Source of the DNA: Clostridiales bacterium
Lineage (GTDB): Bacteria; Bacillota; Clostridia; Christensenellales; Aristaeellaceae
DNA: 64,000 bases
Direction of reading: 5' to 3'
Assembly: GCA_012523405.1 (NCBI GenBank)
Contig: JAAYIN010000108.1
Location: 1-64,000 of the forward strand
Shown: piece after piece, positions 17,989 through 27,131 of the stretch
How positions within the stretch are numbered: the first letter of the stretch is position 1
How the letters are laid out: each line of letters opens with the position of its first letter
Translations under genes and position numbers: made by a program
Notes under the pieces: generated by a model
Told to the model about the DNA's origin: nothing
Seen by the model: the letters and a program-made list of their open reading frames with translations, nothing else
Database searches by the model: none

Positions 17989-20900
17989 GTAAATCCGATT
18001 CATCCATCACCCCAATGGGTAGAAAACGCGACCGGAAGAAGGATGCACTGGATAGACAAACCGCATATTTTACGCTGCTTCCGCATATGGATGAGGGTTT
18101 TTATTCGGGTTATCATCAAAACCCGGGCATTGTGAGCGATCAGAATCAAAAGCCGCGCGAGTGGCTTGAAAACATGGCGAAGTACATGCAGACACAGGGC
18201 GAGGATGTGGGGTATTCGATTCCCGACGTGCTTGCGGCAGAGCAGCAGCTGCGCCGCCTGTCACGGCTTCCCCATGAGGTTGCGATGCGCCATCAGGAGA
18301 TGATTGACTATCGCGCGGTGCTCGCGATTATGCTGCTATGGGACAGCTGGGAGAAGGACGAGACATGGCCTATGCTTGGGACTGAGTGGATGGACACGCA
18401 GGGCGCGAGCTTCACCAAGTCTGTTCGTGGAGCGCTTACGCCCCAGCGTGCTAAAGAAGGGCTGTGCATATTCACATTGTCTCGCCCCGAGGCAGAGCTT
18501 CCCGATCTGCGCCCGATCTGCATGCTGTCAAAGGCAATGACGATCATGCCGGCGGCTGATTTAGGCGATGTGAGCGATCTGCTTCCGCCCAATGTCACAT
18601 GGTATGACCATCAGCGACAATGCTTCCTTGACCCATCGGACTTTCTGGATGAGATTGACCGCACAAGGCTTCTAGCACAGCTTTCGCTGTTGCAAAAGCT
18701 CAATGAAAATGAAGAATACGGCAGCTTGATTTATTCGCCCGATGCGCATTTATGCGCGCTGCTGCGAAGGTTTGCAGATGACTTGGTCGCGTTTAGAAAG
18801 ACGTGGAGAGACCAAGTCGTAGCAGGCGATGAGACAGCGATCAAAGACCTCAAAACCAGAATACTGGCGAGCCTTGGTCTTCGCACACTCACAGGCAGCA
18901 ACTCGTCAAGCCGCGTATCGGAGCGGTACATTCGCCTAACGACTGCTGAATTGATCGAAAATCCACTGATCTCCTTGCTGCAAAGGGATGGCAGCGTACC
19001 GGAGGATTTGGTGGAAGGCTCTGGACTAAGCTTGTACCTGTTTGACGGCGCACCTTTTGCGCGCGTGTCGGCGGCATATTTGCTTGAGCCCGTGAATTTG
19101 CCGCAGGAGGCAGAAACGATCAGGCTTGCGGAGCAGGAGATTTCCCTGCTCACTCGCTTTGATCCTGAGTGGAACAAACAAATGGCGATTCGCCTTTCCA
19201 ATGTGCATCAAAAGCTGGAAACGCGCGTTGGCGTCAGCCCGCATTTGCTGACATTGCTTGAGGCTTGGTCGAGCGAAATGGGCGACAGCCCTGCGCAGAG
19301 CGATCGCGGCGTGACGCTGAACTACCCGATTGCAGAATTCCCATCCGCACTTGTGAAGCTCTTTGACGATATGCTCGGCATCACCGACCTTCAGTGCATC
19401 AAAAATCCGTTCTCCGATTGCCTCACCATCATGGAAGGCGCGGAGCATGCGCCGTATGACGATCCGATGATGGCACGCGTATGCTTGGTTGACGAAGGCA
19501 AAGACTCGGATTTGCTGCGCTATGCCATCCCGCCGATTGCCCCGGGCATGCTGGAGTGGCTGGAGAGGCAAAACGAGAAAAACGATCTCTATGCGCCAAC
19601 CCTTGATCCTGAAAGCTTTAGCTTCACCTACAATCAAAAGAAGAACACCATCAAAGCCAGTTACCGTATCATAAGCCGCACGAGGGGCGAGGGGACGGCG
19701 GTAACCAATGCCATTACATTTATATGCACCTATCGAGTGAGCGGAAAGGCGGAGGCAGGCAGCGCTTTTACTTTGCCTGCGCATGCCATGCCCTATGTAG
19801 CCGTATGGCCGAATGTGCGCATGAGCACAGGTCAATGGAAACAGTATTTTGTCTACGCGCATCGCCCAGATTCGGTGAATGTGTGGACGCTTGATCAAGG
19901 CGGCTGGCAGCAGGGACAGCTTCACAGCGCAGTTGACGAAGGCAAGAGGCGCCAGAGCGTGGAGAGAAGATGGCAGACGACGTCCACCGATCGCTTCCCC
20001 GCTTATTTGATGCTCAGCCGCGGCGAGCTATCCCTTGGCGGTCTTATCAATGAACAGCCTGCAAAGGCTATTCGGCATGAGCCGCCTGCCATTGCAGGCA
20101 TTGACTTTGGCAGCATCGCGACCACCGTGATGATCAGACAGGGGGAAAAGGTGCAGCCTGCTGCGCTCGCCCGCTGTATGCACACAGCTTTGCTCTCCCC
20201 GCTAGCGGGCGATGATGAATACCTTGCGGATGAACTCCTGCCAAAGACCGTGCTATTGCCTGACAGCAATGGTGATATCCCCAGCTTCTACAGCGTGATG
20301 GATATGTTCTCAGACGATTACACCAAATGGACGAAGGTGTTTGAGGATGGGCATATCTACTACCGCGAAAGCATGGCGGCGTTGGTTCACAAAGATGAAA
20401 ACTCTTTGTACTACAACCTCAAATGGGGCGATGAAGATTATGTGCTGCGATGCATTCGCCTATTCCTCAAGCAGGTCATGATGCAGACCTCCCTGTCCGC
20501 AAGGCTTTGGGGTTCGCCGTCCATCTCTTGGCGCGTCTCCATGCCCAACGCCCTGCCCCTGCACAAGCAGGAGGCCTATCTGGAACTCATGCGCGGACTG
20601 ACCCACGAGGTGGCGAGGGAAACAGGGATGCCGTTAACGCCGTCGTGCCCGCCCGTGCTCTACACTACGGAGAATCAAGCCGATGGCCTGTACTTCCTCA
20701 GCCGCAACGAAGTGAATGCACGCAGCGGTTATGTGAATCTGGATATTGGCGGAAGCACGACTGATATCAGCCTATGGCTCAATAACGGAACGAAGGCCGC
20801 TATCGAAAACTCCATCACCCTTGGCTGCCGCCAGATGCTGTTTGACTCGATTTCAAGGTGGCATGTAGCGGAGTTTGAAGCGGATTTTGCCAATGCACCC

Positions 20901-21680
20901 GATCAAACGCGCATTGCTGCGCAGGAGATCACCAAGGCGCTCAGGCGCGGCGTAGGCAGCACTCACGGCGAGCAAAAAGCGATGTTCCTCATGGATGATT
21001 TCTTTGCCCATTTCTCGGGCGATATTCGAAAAACCATGGCGCAAACACGTGCCGAAGGACATATGAGCTACGTGGAAAGCCTGCTGCTCTTTAACATTGG
21101 TTTTCTATTCTTCCTTTGCGGCGATGTGCTGGAACGGGCGTTGGCAAGCGATGACCTAAAGCCGCTCCTACCCCAGCGAATGGAGCTTTGTATCGCAGGC
21201 AACGGCGGTCAGCATCTAAAGACATTTGACGGCGAGGAGAGCAAGAAGCTATGCCAATTGGTGATGGCAAGGCTCTCTACAAAGCACCCGCTCAATGCCA
21301 TTTTGCCTGTGCAAAGCAAGCATCCAAAGCAGGAGGTTGCGATGGGGCTGGTGAGCGAGGAAGCAAGGGCAAGGCTGCAAAGTTCGCTTGAAGGCGTGGA
21401 TCGCTGGAATGGCACGCCGCTTGACAGCGATTATGCAGTCTGCCAAAACCTTCTCCATGAATACCTGCCCCTCTTTAGCCGCATCTTCCCGCAAGCGACA
21501 AAAGCCTTGATGCCGGCAGCATTTGAGGATGATGCAAATCGAAGCGGCGGCAGGCTGACGCTGACAGCGCTGATGGAGATTGAAACGATCTTTGAAAACG
21601 AACGCTACAAAACACCGACCGATGATATGGCGACCCATATCCGCTGCTTCTCAGGGCTCAAGCGGCTATGGAGGATATAG
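17985..21680 (+). CDS. Large protein with C-terminal actin/Hsp70-type ATPase domain
   Basis: A 1231-residue cytoplasmic protein. The C-terminal half has all three nucleotide motifs of the actin/Hsp70/sugar kinase fold: phosphate 1 at about 704-712 (GIDFGSIATT, D707), phosphate 2 at about 917-925 (VNLDIGGSTTD, D920) and the adenosine motif at 1070-1076 (IAGNGGQ). It is closest in layout to SrfB/Hsp70-like proteins rather than MreB or ParM. The first 700 residues match nothing I recognise and contain a beta-rich part near 520-660. It is translationally coupled to the tubulin-like gene by a 4-bp overlap, so the two are probably made in fixed ratio. Confidence 0.78.
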   Translation: MSKSDSSITPMGRKRDRKKDALDRQTAYFTLLPHMDEGFYSGYHQNPGIVSDQNQKPREWLENMAKYMQTQGEDVGYSIPDVLAAEQQLRRLSRLPHEVAMRHQEMIDYRAVLAIMLLWDSWEKDETWPMLGTEWMDTQGASFTKSVRGALTPQRAKEGLCIFTLSRPEAELPDLRPICMLSKAMTIMPAADLGDVSDLLPPNVTWYDHQRQCFLDPSDFLDEIDRTRLLAQLSLLQKLNENEEYGSLIYSPDAHLCALLRRFADDLVAFRKTWRDQVVAGDETAIKDLKTRILASLGLRTLTGSNSSSRVSERYIRLTTAELIENPLISLLQRDGSVPEDLVEGSGLSLYLFDGAPFARVSAAYLLEPVNLPQEAETIRLAEQEISLLTRFDPEWNKQMAIRLSNVHQKLETRVGVSPHLLTLLEAWSSEMGDSPAQSDRGVTLNYPIAEFPSALVKLFDDMLGITDLQCIKNPFSDCLTIMEGAEHAPYDDPMMARVCLVDEGKDSDLLRYAIPPIAPGMLEWLERQNEKNDLYAPTLDPESFSFTYNQKKNTIKASYRIISRTRGEGTAVTNAITFICTYRVSGKAEAGSAFTLPAHAMPYVAVWPNVRMSTGQWKQYFVYAHRPDSVNVWTLDQGGWQQGQLHSAVDEGKRRQSVERRWQTTSTDRFPAYLMLSRGELSLGGLINEQPAKAIRHEPPAIAGIDFGSIATTVMIRQGEKVQPAALARCMHTALLSPLAGDDEYLADELLPKTVLLPDSNGDIPSFYSVMDMFSDDYTKWTKVFEDGHIYYRESMAALVHKDENSLYYNLKWGDEDYVLRCIRLFLKQVMMQTSLSARLWGSPSISWRVSMPNALPLHKQEAYLELMRGLTHEVARETGMPLTPSCPPVLYTTENQADGLYFLSRNEVNARSGYVNLDIGGSTTDISLWLNNGTKAAIENSITLGCRQMLFDSISRWHVAEFEADFANAPDQTRIAAQEITKALRRGVGSTHGEQKAMFLMDDFFAHFSGDIRKTMAQTRAEGHMSYVESLLLFNIGFLFFLCGDVLERALASDDLKPLLPQRMELCIAGNGGQHLKTFDGEESKKLCQLVMARLSTKHPLNAILPVQSKHPKQEVAMGLVSEEARARLQSSLEGVDRWNGTPLDSDYAVCQNLLHEYLPLFSRIFPQATKALMPAAFEDDANRSGGRLTLTALMEIETIFENERYKTPTDDMATHIRCFSGLKRLWRI

Positions 21681-21700
21681 CACTTGCCTCATGTCACTGC

Positions 21701-21745
21701 ATACAAAAAGAATCGCCGCTTAAATGCAGCGATTCTTTTTTGTAT
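21701..21745. terminator. Bidirectional terminator between convergent operons
   Basis: ATACAAAAAGAATCG... pairs with ...CGATTCTTTTTTGTAT over about 19 bp with one mismatch, giving a T-run on both strands. It ends the tubulin/actin operon from the left and the oxidoreductase operon from the right. Confidence 0.88.
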
Positions 21746-21756
21746 GTCATTGATGA

Positions 21757-22290
21757 TTATACGAGTTTTCTGCCTTCGGCAATTGCCTGCATATTGATGG
21801 CCAGCATCGCAGCTTTGCTCTCGCCTAGCCATTCTCTTAGCGTACCTTCAAGGTTTTCATCCGTTGTCATATCGGTGGCTGCTTGGATCGCACCAAGCAT
21901 GACCATGTTGCTGACACGGTTGTTTTTCAGCCGATCTGCGATTTCGTTGCAGGGAACAGCAATGACCTTGACATCATCCCGAAGCTCGGGATCGCTGATG
22001 AGCGAGGAGTTGTACAGCAATGTGCCGCCTACAGCCATTTTGGGCATGAACTTGTCAAGGCTGGGCTTATTCATCGCGACTAGTACCGGAGGCTCGCTCA
22101 CAAGCGGGCTTCCGATGGCTTCGTCACTGACAACCACTGCGCAGTTGGCTTCGCCGCCGCGCATTTCAGGGCCGTAGCTGGGCATCCAGCTGACTTCGCT
22201 GCCTTGGCGCATAGCTGCTTTAGCAATGAGCTGACCGATAAGCAATACGCCCTGTCCACCGAAACCTGCGATAAGAAATTGCTTTTCCAT
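21757..22290 (-). CDS. vorC: 2-oxoacid:ferredoxin oxidoreductase, gamma subunit
   Basis: The 177-residue gamma subunit of a four-subunit 2-oxoacid:ferredoxin oxidoreductase, which converts a 2-oxoacid plus CoA to acyl-CoA, CO2 and reduced ferredoxin. The family start (GFGGQGVLLIGQLIAKAA) and the SYGPEMRGGEANC motif are clear. It is the last gene of the operon, and its ATG overlaps the upstream stop as TAATG. Substrate choice among 2-oxoisovalerate, 2-oxoglutarate and arylpyruvates is not settled by this subunit. Confidence 0.9.
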   Translation of the reverse strand: MEKQFLIAGFGGQGVLLIGQLIAKAAMRQGSEVSWMPSYGPEMRGGEANCAVVVSDEAIGSPLVSEPPVLVAMNKPSLDKFMPKMAVGGTLLYNSSLISDPELRDDVKVIAVPCNEIADRLKNNRVSNMVMLGAIQAATDMTTDENLEGTLREWLGESKAAMLAINMQAIAEGRKLV

Positions 22291-23042
22291 TATTTTGTGC
22301 CCCCTTCCGTAACGTCTTTATAAACGCCGAGCGGATAGGCGGGAATCATGTCGCTCTTGACCCATTCAAGGGATTCCTTGGGGGTCATGCCCCAGTTGGT
22401 GGGACAGGTGGAGATGACTTCGATCAGGGTAAAGCCCTTGCCTTCCATCTGAAGCTGGAAAGCCTTTTTGATAGCAGCCTTTGCTTTTCTGATATGCTGC
22501 ACATCATGCACGCTGACGCGTTCGATATATGCGGGACCTGTGAGTGTGGACAGCATTTCGCTGACCTTCACTGGGAAACCGCAATGATTGGTATCGCGTC
22601 CATAGGGGCTGGTGGTGGTCACCTGCCCTGGAAGGGTCGTAGGTGCCATCTGTCCGCCTGTCATGCCGTAAATGGCATTGTTGACAAAGATGGTTGTGAT
22701 CTTTTCGCCGCGGGTAGCAGCATGTACGATTTCAGCCGCGCCGATGCTGGCAAGGTCGCCATCGCCTTGGTAGGTGAACACAGCCTTGTCAGGATGAACG
22801 CGCTTGATGCCCGTTGCCACTGCCGGAGCGCGTCCGTGAGCAGCTTCCTGCATATCGCAGTTGAAGTAATTGTAGGCAAATACCGCGCAGCCAACAGGCG
22901 CTACGCCAATGGCCGTATCGCCGATGCCGAGCTCATCCAGAGCTTCAGCGACGAGGCGATGGATGATGCCGTGGGTGCAGCCGGGGCAGTAGTGGAATGG
23001 GGCATCGCATAGAAGTTTTGTCTTTTCAAATACAACTGCCAT
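22290..23042 (-). CDS. vorA: 2-oxoacid:ferredoxin oxidoreductase, thiamine diphosphate-binding beta subunit
   Basis: The 250-residue beta subunit that holds thiamine diphosphate, with YCPGCTHGIIHR near the start and the GDGDLASIG metal/ThDP motif (residues about 92-100), followed by NNAIYGMTGGQMAPTT. It is about the usual size for the short beta form without its own Fe-S cysteine domain. TAATG overlaps join it to both neighbours, showing tight coupling. The alpha subunit suggests the 2-oxoisovalerate type; 2-oxoglutarate is the main alternative. Confidence 0.9.
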   Translation of the reverse strand: MAVVFEKTKLLCDAPFHYCPGCTHGIIHRLVAEALDELGIGDTAIGVAPVGCAVFAYNYFNCDMQEAAHGRAPAVATGIKRVHPDKAVFTYQGDGDLASIGAAEIVHAATRGEKITTIFVNNAIYGMTGGQMAPTTLPGQVTTTSPYGRDTNHCGFPVKVSEMLSTLTGPAYIERVSVHDVQHIRKAKAAIKKAFQLQMEGKGFTLIEVISTCPTNWGMTPKESLEWVKSDMIPAYPLGVYKDVTEGGTK

Positions 23043-24388
23043 TATTCCTCGCCCCCTTTCCCTTGATCATCGTTATTGTCGAATTCTTTTTTGAATGCAT
23101 CAAATGCCTTGCCAAGACCCTCCGCAAAGAGCGTTGCGCCTTTGGCTAAGCCGTCCACAGTTTTGACTGCGGCGCCTTCCACTTGCTTTTTGAGCTCTTC
23201 GGTCTTTTGAACGAATTCGGGGCTATTGACCTTTTCGTCGATTTTCTTGCCAAGATCGTTGATCTTCTCGCATGCCGCGTTTGCAGCCTGCTCGACCTGC
23301 TTGAATAGATCGGGATCGGATTGACCGCTGAGTGCCATGATCTGATCCACGATATCATTCACCGTGGGCACCATGCCGCCGCAGCGGCCGTAGAACTCCA
23401 CAGGGCGCTCACCGTTTACAGCAAGGCGAACATCGTCCACCATCTGCCCCATGCTCATTTCAATGCACAGATAATGCTTAGCGGTAGCTAGCGTTGCGCG
23501 GATAGCTGCTTCGGGGAAGGGCCACAGGGTGATGGGGCGAATCATGCCGACCTTCACGCCCTTCTCGCGGCATTTGCGCATAGCGCTGCGCGCGATACGG
23601 CTGGTTGTGCCATAGGCAACAATCACGATTTCTGCATCGCTTGTGAGCTCTTCCTGCCAGCGGCATTCTGCGGATTCCATCGCGTCATACTTTGATTGCA
23701 GGTGGATATTATGATCCTCCAAAACCTGAGGGTCAATGTACAGGCTATTGACGATGGAGCGCGGATGATCCACGGTAGCCTTGTGACCTGTTGTAGCCCA
23801 AGTCTTCTGCGCCAAATCAGGAGCAGGCTCGCGGTTCATCGCTTTTTCCATGTCCACAGGTTCCATCATCTGGCCGATCAGACCATCGCCAAGGACCATG
23901 ACAGGGTTACGGTAGCGATCTGCAATGTCAAACGCATTTTGCGTGAGGTCGACAGCTTCCTGAATGGAGCTGGGAGCGAGCACGCACATGCGGTAATCGC
24001 CATGACCGCCGCCGCGAGTCGCTTGATAGTAGTCGCTCTGGGCAGGCTGAATGCCGCCAAGACCGGGACCGCCGCGCACGATGTTGACAATGACGCAGGG
24101 CAGTTCAGCACCGATCATGTAGCTGATGCCTTCTTGCTTGAGGCTGATTCCTGGGGAAGAGGAGGAAGTCATCACGCGTGCGCCTGCACCCGCTGCGCCG
24201 TATACCATGTTGATAGCGGCGACTTCACTTTCCGCTTGTAAAAAACAACCGCCCACTTGCGGCATGCGTTTTGACATATATTCGGGGATTTGATTTTGTG
24301 GGGTGATGGGATAGCCGAAAAAGAAGCGACAGCCTGCTTGGATTGCTGCTTCGGCGATGGCTTCATTGCCCTTCATGAGTTTCTTCAT
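23042..24388 (-). CDS. vorB: 2-oxoacid:ferredoxin oxidoreductase, alpha subunit (VorB-type) with C-terminal extension
   Basis: The alpha subunit binding the pyrimidine side of thiamine diphosphate. The opening LMKGNEAIAEAAIQAGCR, FGYPITPQNQIPEYM, and SSSSPGISLKQEGISYM are characteristic of clostridial VorB proteins. Those end near residue 355; this one continues to 448. The extra segment (about 358-448) is alanine/lysine/glutamate-rich amphipathic helix with heptad-like hydrophobics and an acidic tail (KKEFDNNDDQGKGGEE). The first ATG is used, although the best purine-rich ribosome site lies rather far upstream. Confidence 0.88.
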   Translation of the reverse strand: MKKLMKGNEAIAEAAIQAGCRFFFGYPITPQNQIPEYMSKRMPQVGGCFLQAESEVAAINMVYGAAGAGARVMTSSSSPGISLKQEGISYMIGAELPCVIVNIVRGGPGLGGIQPAQSDYYQATRGGGHGDYRMCVLAPSSIQEAVDLTQNAFDIADRYRNPVMVLGDGLIGQMMEPVDMEKAMNREPAPDLAQKTWATTGHKATVDHPRSIVNSLYIDPQVLEDHNIHLQSKYDAMESAECRWQEELTSDAEIVIVAYGTTSRIARSAMRKCREKGVKVGMIRPITLWPFPEAAIRATLATAKHYLCIEMSMGQMVDDVRLAVNGERPVEFYGRCGGMVPTVNDIVDQIMALSGQSDPDLFKQVEQAANAACEKINDLGKKIDEKVNSPEFVQKTEELKKQVEGAAVKTVDGLAKGATLFAEGLGKAFDAFKKEFDNNDDQGKGGEE

Positions 24389-24459
24389 GAGCCTTGTTAC
24401 CTTCCTTTCAGCCCGCTTGCCGATATGGCAAAGTCGGACAGAGCATTCATTGTAGTCTG

Positions 24460-24666
24460 TTACTTCTCGACCTTAATCGCAACATCGGGACACATGGTTG
24501 CGCAAAAGGCGCATCCAATACAACTATCCTGATCGTTACAACGGGCAGGGTGGTAGCCCTTTTTGTTTAAATGTGATTTATCAATCTCCATAATGTGCTT
24601 TGGGCAAGCATCGATGCATAGCCCGCAGCCTTTGCAGACATCTTCGTTTACGGTGATAACAGCCAT
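24460..24666 (-). CDS. vorD: 2x[4Fe-4S] ferredoxin subunit of the 2-oxoacid oxidoreductase
   Basis: The 68-residue electron-transfer subunit. Two CxxCxxCxxxCP clusters are visible: CKGCGLCIDACP and CIGCAFCATMCP, with the longer loop between them (KKGYHPARCNDQDS) usual for the delta subunit of 2-oxoacid oxidoreductases. An upstream in-frame start would add 19 residues with no homology; the chosen ATG has AAGGAGG at ideal spacing. First gene of the operon. Confidence 0.93.
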   Translation of the reverse strand: MAVITVNEDVCKGCGLCIDACPKHIMEIDKSHLNKKGYHPARCNDQDSCIGCAFCATMCPDVAIKVEK

Positions 24667-24721
24667 GTTTTGACCTCCTTGTGTAAGCCGCGCTTGTAAA
24701 GTGATAAAGTGTGCCATATAC

Positions 24722-24751
24722 ATTATATATGTTTGTATACCTGAAAGTCAA
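24722..24751 (-). promoter_or_regulatory. Promoter of the 2-oxoacid oxidoreductase operon
   Basis: Minus-strand TTGACT and TATAAT are separated by 18 bp, giving a leader of about 50 nt before the ferredoxin gene. Confidence 0.75.
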
Positions 24752-24851
24752 CGATACGGGGTAGTTCAAATTGTGTGAAAATTGTATTTGTGTTACAAAA
24801 ATAACAAATTTATAGAGCGTTTTTGCCCAGACTGATTTTATCCGCAAACCC

Positions 24852-24880
24852 TTGACAAGCATATGATGCAGTGCTATAGT
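24852..24880 (+). promoter_or_regulatory. Promoter of the T-box/thrS transcript
   Basis: Consensus TTGACA and TATAGT with exactly 17 bp between them, about 6 bp before the start of the T-box leader. Confidence 0.88.
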
Positions 24881-24886
24881 ATCCAC

Positions 24887-25111
24887 ATCCGAGGATGACA
24901 TGGGACGCGCCGCGCGAATGCATATCAAAGAGACTGCCGCCTAGGCTGGAAGCGGTGGATTGTGCAAGAGCGAGAGGACACCACCTATTGACCGGAGCGC
25001 AGGCGAGCGATACAGCGCAGCAATGAGTGAGAGCCAATGGCTTTCAAGCAGGGTGGAACCGCGAGCAGATAATTTTTGCCCGTCCCCGCACGAGTGTGGG
25101 GGCGGGTTTTT
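24887..25111 (+). promoter_or_regulatory. T-box riboswitch controlling thrS
   Basis: The leader holds the universal T-box sequence AGGGTGGAACCGCG (25050-25063) that pairs with the uncharged tRNA acceptor end. Upstream lie the AG-bulge/GCTGGAAGCGG-like elements of stem I and a candidate specifier ACC (threonine) at 24980-24982 followed by a purine. It ends in a strong terminator (25079-25111, CCCGTCCCCGCAC / GTGGGGGCGGG, then T5). Uncharged tRNA-Thr should stabilise the antiterminator and allow thrS transcription. The specifier position is inference. Confidence 0.92.
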
Positions 25112-25164
25112 CCGTTCCCAGATAGAAACTGTGGAAGGCTCAAAGTTGAAAGGAGAAACGCACA

Positions 25165-27105
25165 ATGATTCTAACGATGTTTGGTAATGAGTATGAAGTA
25201 GCGCAGGGCAGTTCCGTTGGCGACCTGCTAAAGGCAGAGCGCCCCGATGAACTCAAACAATTCCTAGCTGTCAAGCTGGCAGACGGCAATATGGTGGATT
25301 TATTCTCCCCCATCAGCGAAAACATGGAAGTAACCCCCGTAACCTTTGCAGACCCTGAGGGACGCAAGGTGTTTTTCCATAGCGCTAGCCATTTGATGGC
25401 GATGGCTGTCAAGGCACTATTCCCCGCTGTTAAGCTGGCAATCGGACCGGCTATTGAAAACGGCTTTTACTATGATTTTGATGTAGCAGAACCCTTCACT
25501 CAGGAAGATCTCAAAAAGATCGAGAAGGAAATGACCCGCTTTGCCAAGAAGAGCATTCGCCCCGAACGCTTCACCATGGAGCGCGCCTCTTCCATCAAAA
25601 TGATGGAAGAGGCCGGCGAGCCCTACAAAGTGGAGCTGATTCAAGACCTCCCCGAAGACGAGGTTCTCTCCTTTTACCGCATGGGCGATTTCGTGGACCT
25701 ATGCGTAGGACCGCATCTCCCCAACCTCAGCTATCTCAAAGCCTTTAAGATCACCCAGATCGCCGGTGCATACTGGCGCGGCAGCGAGAAGAACAAGATG
25801 CTCAGCCGCCTATACGGAACGGCTTATCCCACCAAGGATGAGCTCGCAGCTTACCTGGAGCATGTGGAGGACATGAAGCGCCGCGACCACAACAAGATCG
25901 GCCGCGAGCTGGAGTATTTCACCACCGTTGATTATATCGGTCAAGGTCTGCCGATCATACTCCCCAAGGGCACAACCGTGATGAAGGTTTTGCAGCGTTG
26001 GGTAGAGGACGAGGAAGAACGCCGCGGCTACCTGCAAACCAAAACACCGCTCATGGCAAAGCGCGATCTCTACAAGATCAGCGGACACTGGGGTCATTAC
26101 CGTGACGGCATGTTCATCATCGGTGATGCGGATGACGAAGAAGCAGAAGTCTTTGCCCTGCGTCCCATGACCTGCCCCTTCCAGTTCCAAGCATACCTCA
26201 ACCGCAGCCGCAGCTATCGCGACCTGCCTATGCGCCTCAATGAAACCAGCACGCTCTTTCGCAACGAGTCCAGCGGCGAGATGCACGGACTCATTCGTGT
26301 CCGTCAGTTCACCATCAGCGAAGGTCATCTGGCTTGCATGCCTGAGCAGGTCGAGGAAGAATTCCGCGGCTGCCTAGACCTAGCGCAGTACATGGTGAAG
26401 ACATTAGGTCTGGATGACGATATCTCCTACCGTTTCAGCAAATGGGACGAGAACAACCGCGACAAGTACATCGGCGCTCCCGAGGAGTGGGAGAACGCAC
26501 AAAACCAGATGCGTCACATCCTAGACGATATCGGCATTGATTATTTCGAAGCTGACGGCGAAGCGGCTTTCTACGGTCCGAAACTTGATATTCAGATCAA
26601 GAACGTTCACGGCAAGGAAGACACGCTCATCACCATCCAGATCGACTTCCAGCTCGCTGAGCGTTTCGGTATGGAATATACCGACCGCGACGGCAAGAAG
26701 AAGAATCCCGTTGTTATTCATCGTACCTCCATCGGCTGCTACGAGCGCACCCTTGCCTTGCTTCTTGAGAAGTATGCAGGGGCAATGCCCACATGGCTCA
26801 GCCCCGTTCAAGCACGCGTCCTGACCATCACTGAGCGCCAAGAGGACTTCGCAAAGGAAGTTACCGCAGCCCTTCGCATGGCAGGTCTACGCGCCGAAGC
26901 AGACACACGCAACGAGAAGATCGGCTACAAGGTCCGTGAAGCTCAGATGGAGAAAGTGCCGTGGATGCTCGTCATGGGCGACCGCGAAGCCGAAGAAAAG
27001 ACCGTCACCGTTCGCAACCGTAAGGGTGAGAACGTCGGCACCATGCCCTTCCAGCAAGCTATCGCTATTATCAAAGAAGAAAACGAGACCAAGGTCATCG
27101 ACTGA
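25165..27105 (+). CDS. thrS: Threonyl-tRNA synthetase
   Basis: Charges tRNA-Thr with threonine. The 646-residue protein has the N-terminal TGS domain (1 to about 62), the editing domain (HSASHLMAMAVKALFP, 65-225), the class II catalytic core (HWGHYRDGMF; RPMTCPFQF with zinc ligand C337; RVRQFTISEGH) and the C-terminal anticodon-binding domain (about 545-640). Length is normal. Expression is set by the T-box leader. Codons are rich in C-ending forms compared with its neighbours, fitting a highly expressed gene. Confidence 0.98.
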   Translation: MILTMFGNEYEVAQGSSVGDLLKAERPDELKQFLAVKLADGNMVDLFSPISENMEVTPVTFADPEGRKVFFHSASHLMAMAVKALFPAVKLAIGPAIENGFYYDFDVAEPFTQEDLKKIEKEMTRFAKKSIRPERFTMERASSIKMMEEAGEPYKVELIQDLPEDEVLSFYRMGDFVDLCVGPHLPNLSYLKAFKITQIAGAYWRGSEKNKMLSRLYGTAYPTKDELAAYLEHVEDMKRRDHNKIGRELEYFTTVDYIGQGLPIILPKGTTVMKVLQRWVEDEEERRGYLQTKTPLMAKRDLYKISGHWGHYRDGMFIIGDADDEEAEVFALRPMTCPFQFQAYLNRSRSYRDLPMRLNETSTLFRNESSGEMHGLIRVRQFTISEGHLACMPEQVEEEFRGCLDLAQYMVKTLGLDDDISYRFSKWDENNRDKYIGAPEEWENAQNQMRHILDDIGIDYFEADGEAAFYGPKLDIQIKNVHGKEDTLITIQIDFQLAERFGMEYTDRDGKKKNPVVIHRTSIGCYERTLALLLEKYAGAMPTWLSPVQARVLTITERQEDFAKEVTAALRMAGLRAEADTRNEKIGYKVREAQMEKVPWMLVMGDREAEEKTVTVRNRKGENVGTMPFQQAIAIIKEENETKVID

Positions 27106-27131
27106 CGTGGGGGGACGATAGGGATACGATA

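Noticed and set aside
11747-21680. Tubulin/actin operon as a plasmid partition (TubZ or ParM) or anti-phage system
   Set aside because: No centromere-like repeats, DNA-binding adaptor, nuclease or toxin; the lipoprotein and membrane protein point to the envelope instead.
24810-25037. 75-codon minus-strand ORF across the thrS leader
   Set aside because: It lies opposite the structured T-box RNA and has no ribosome site.
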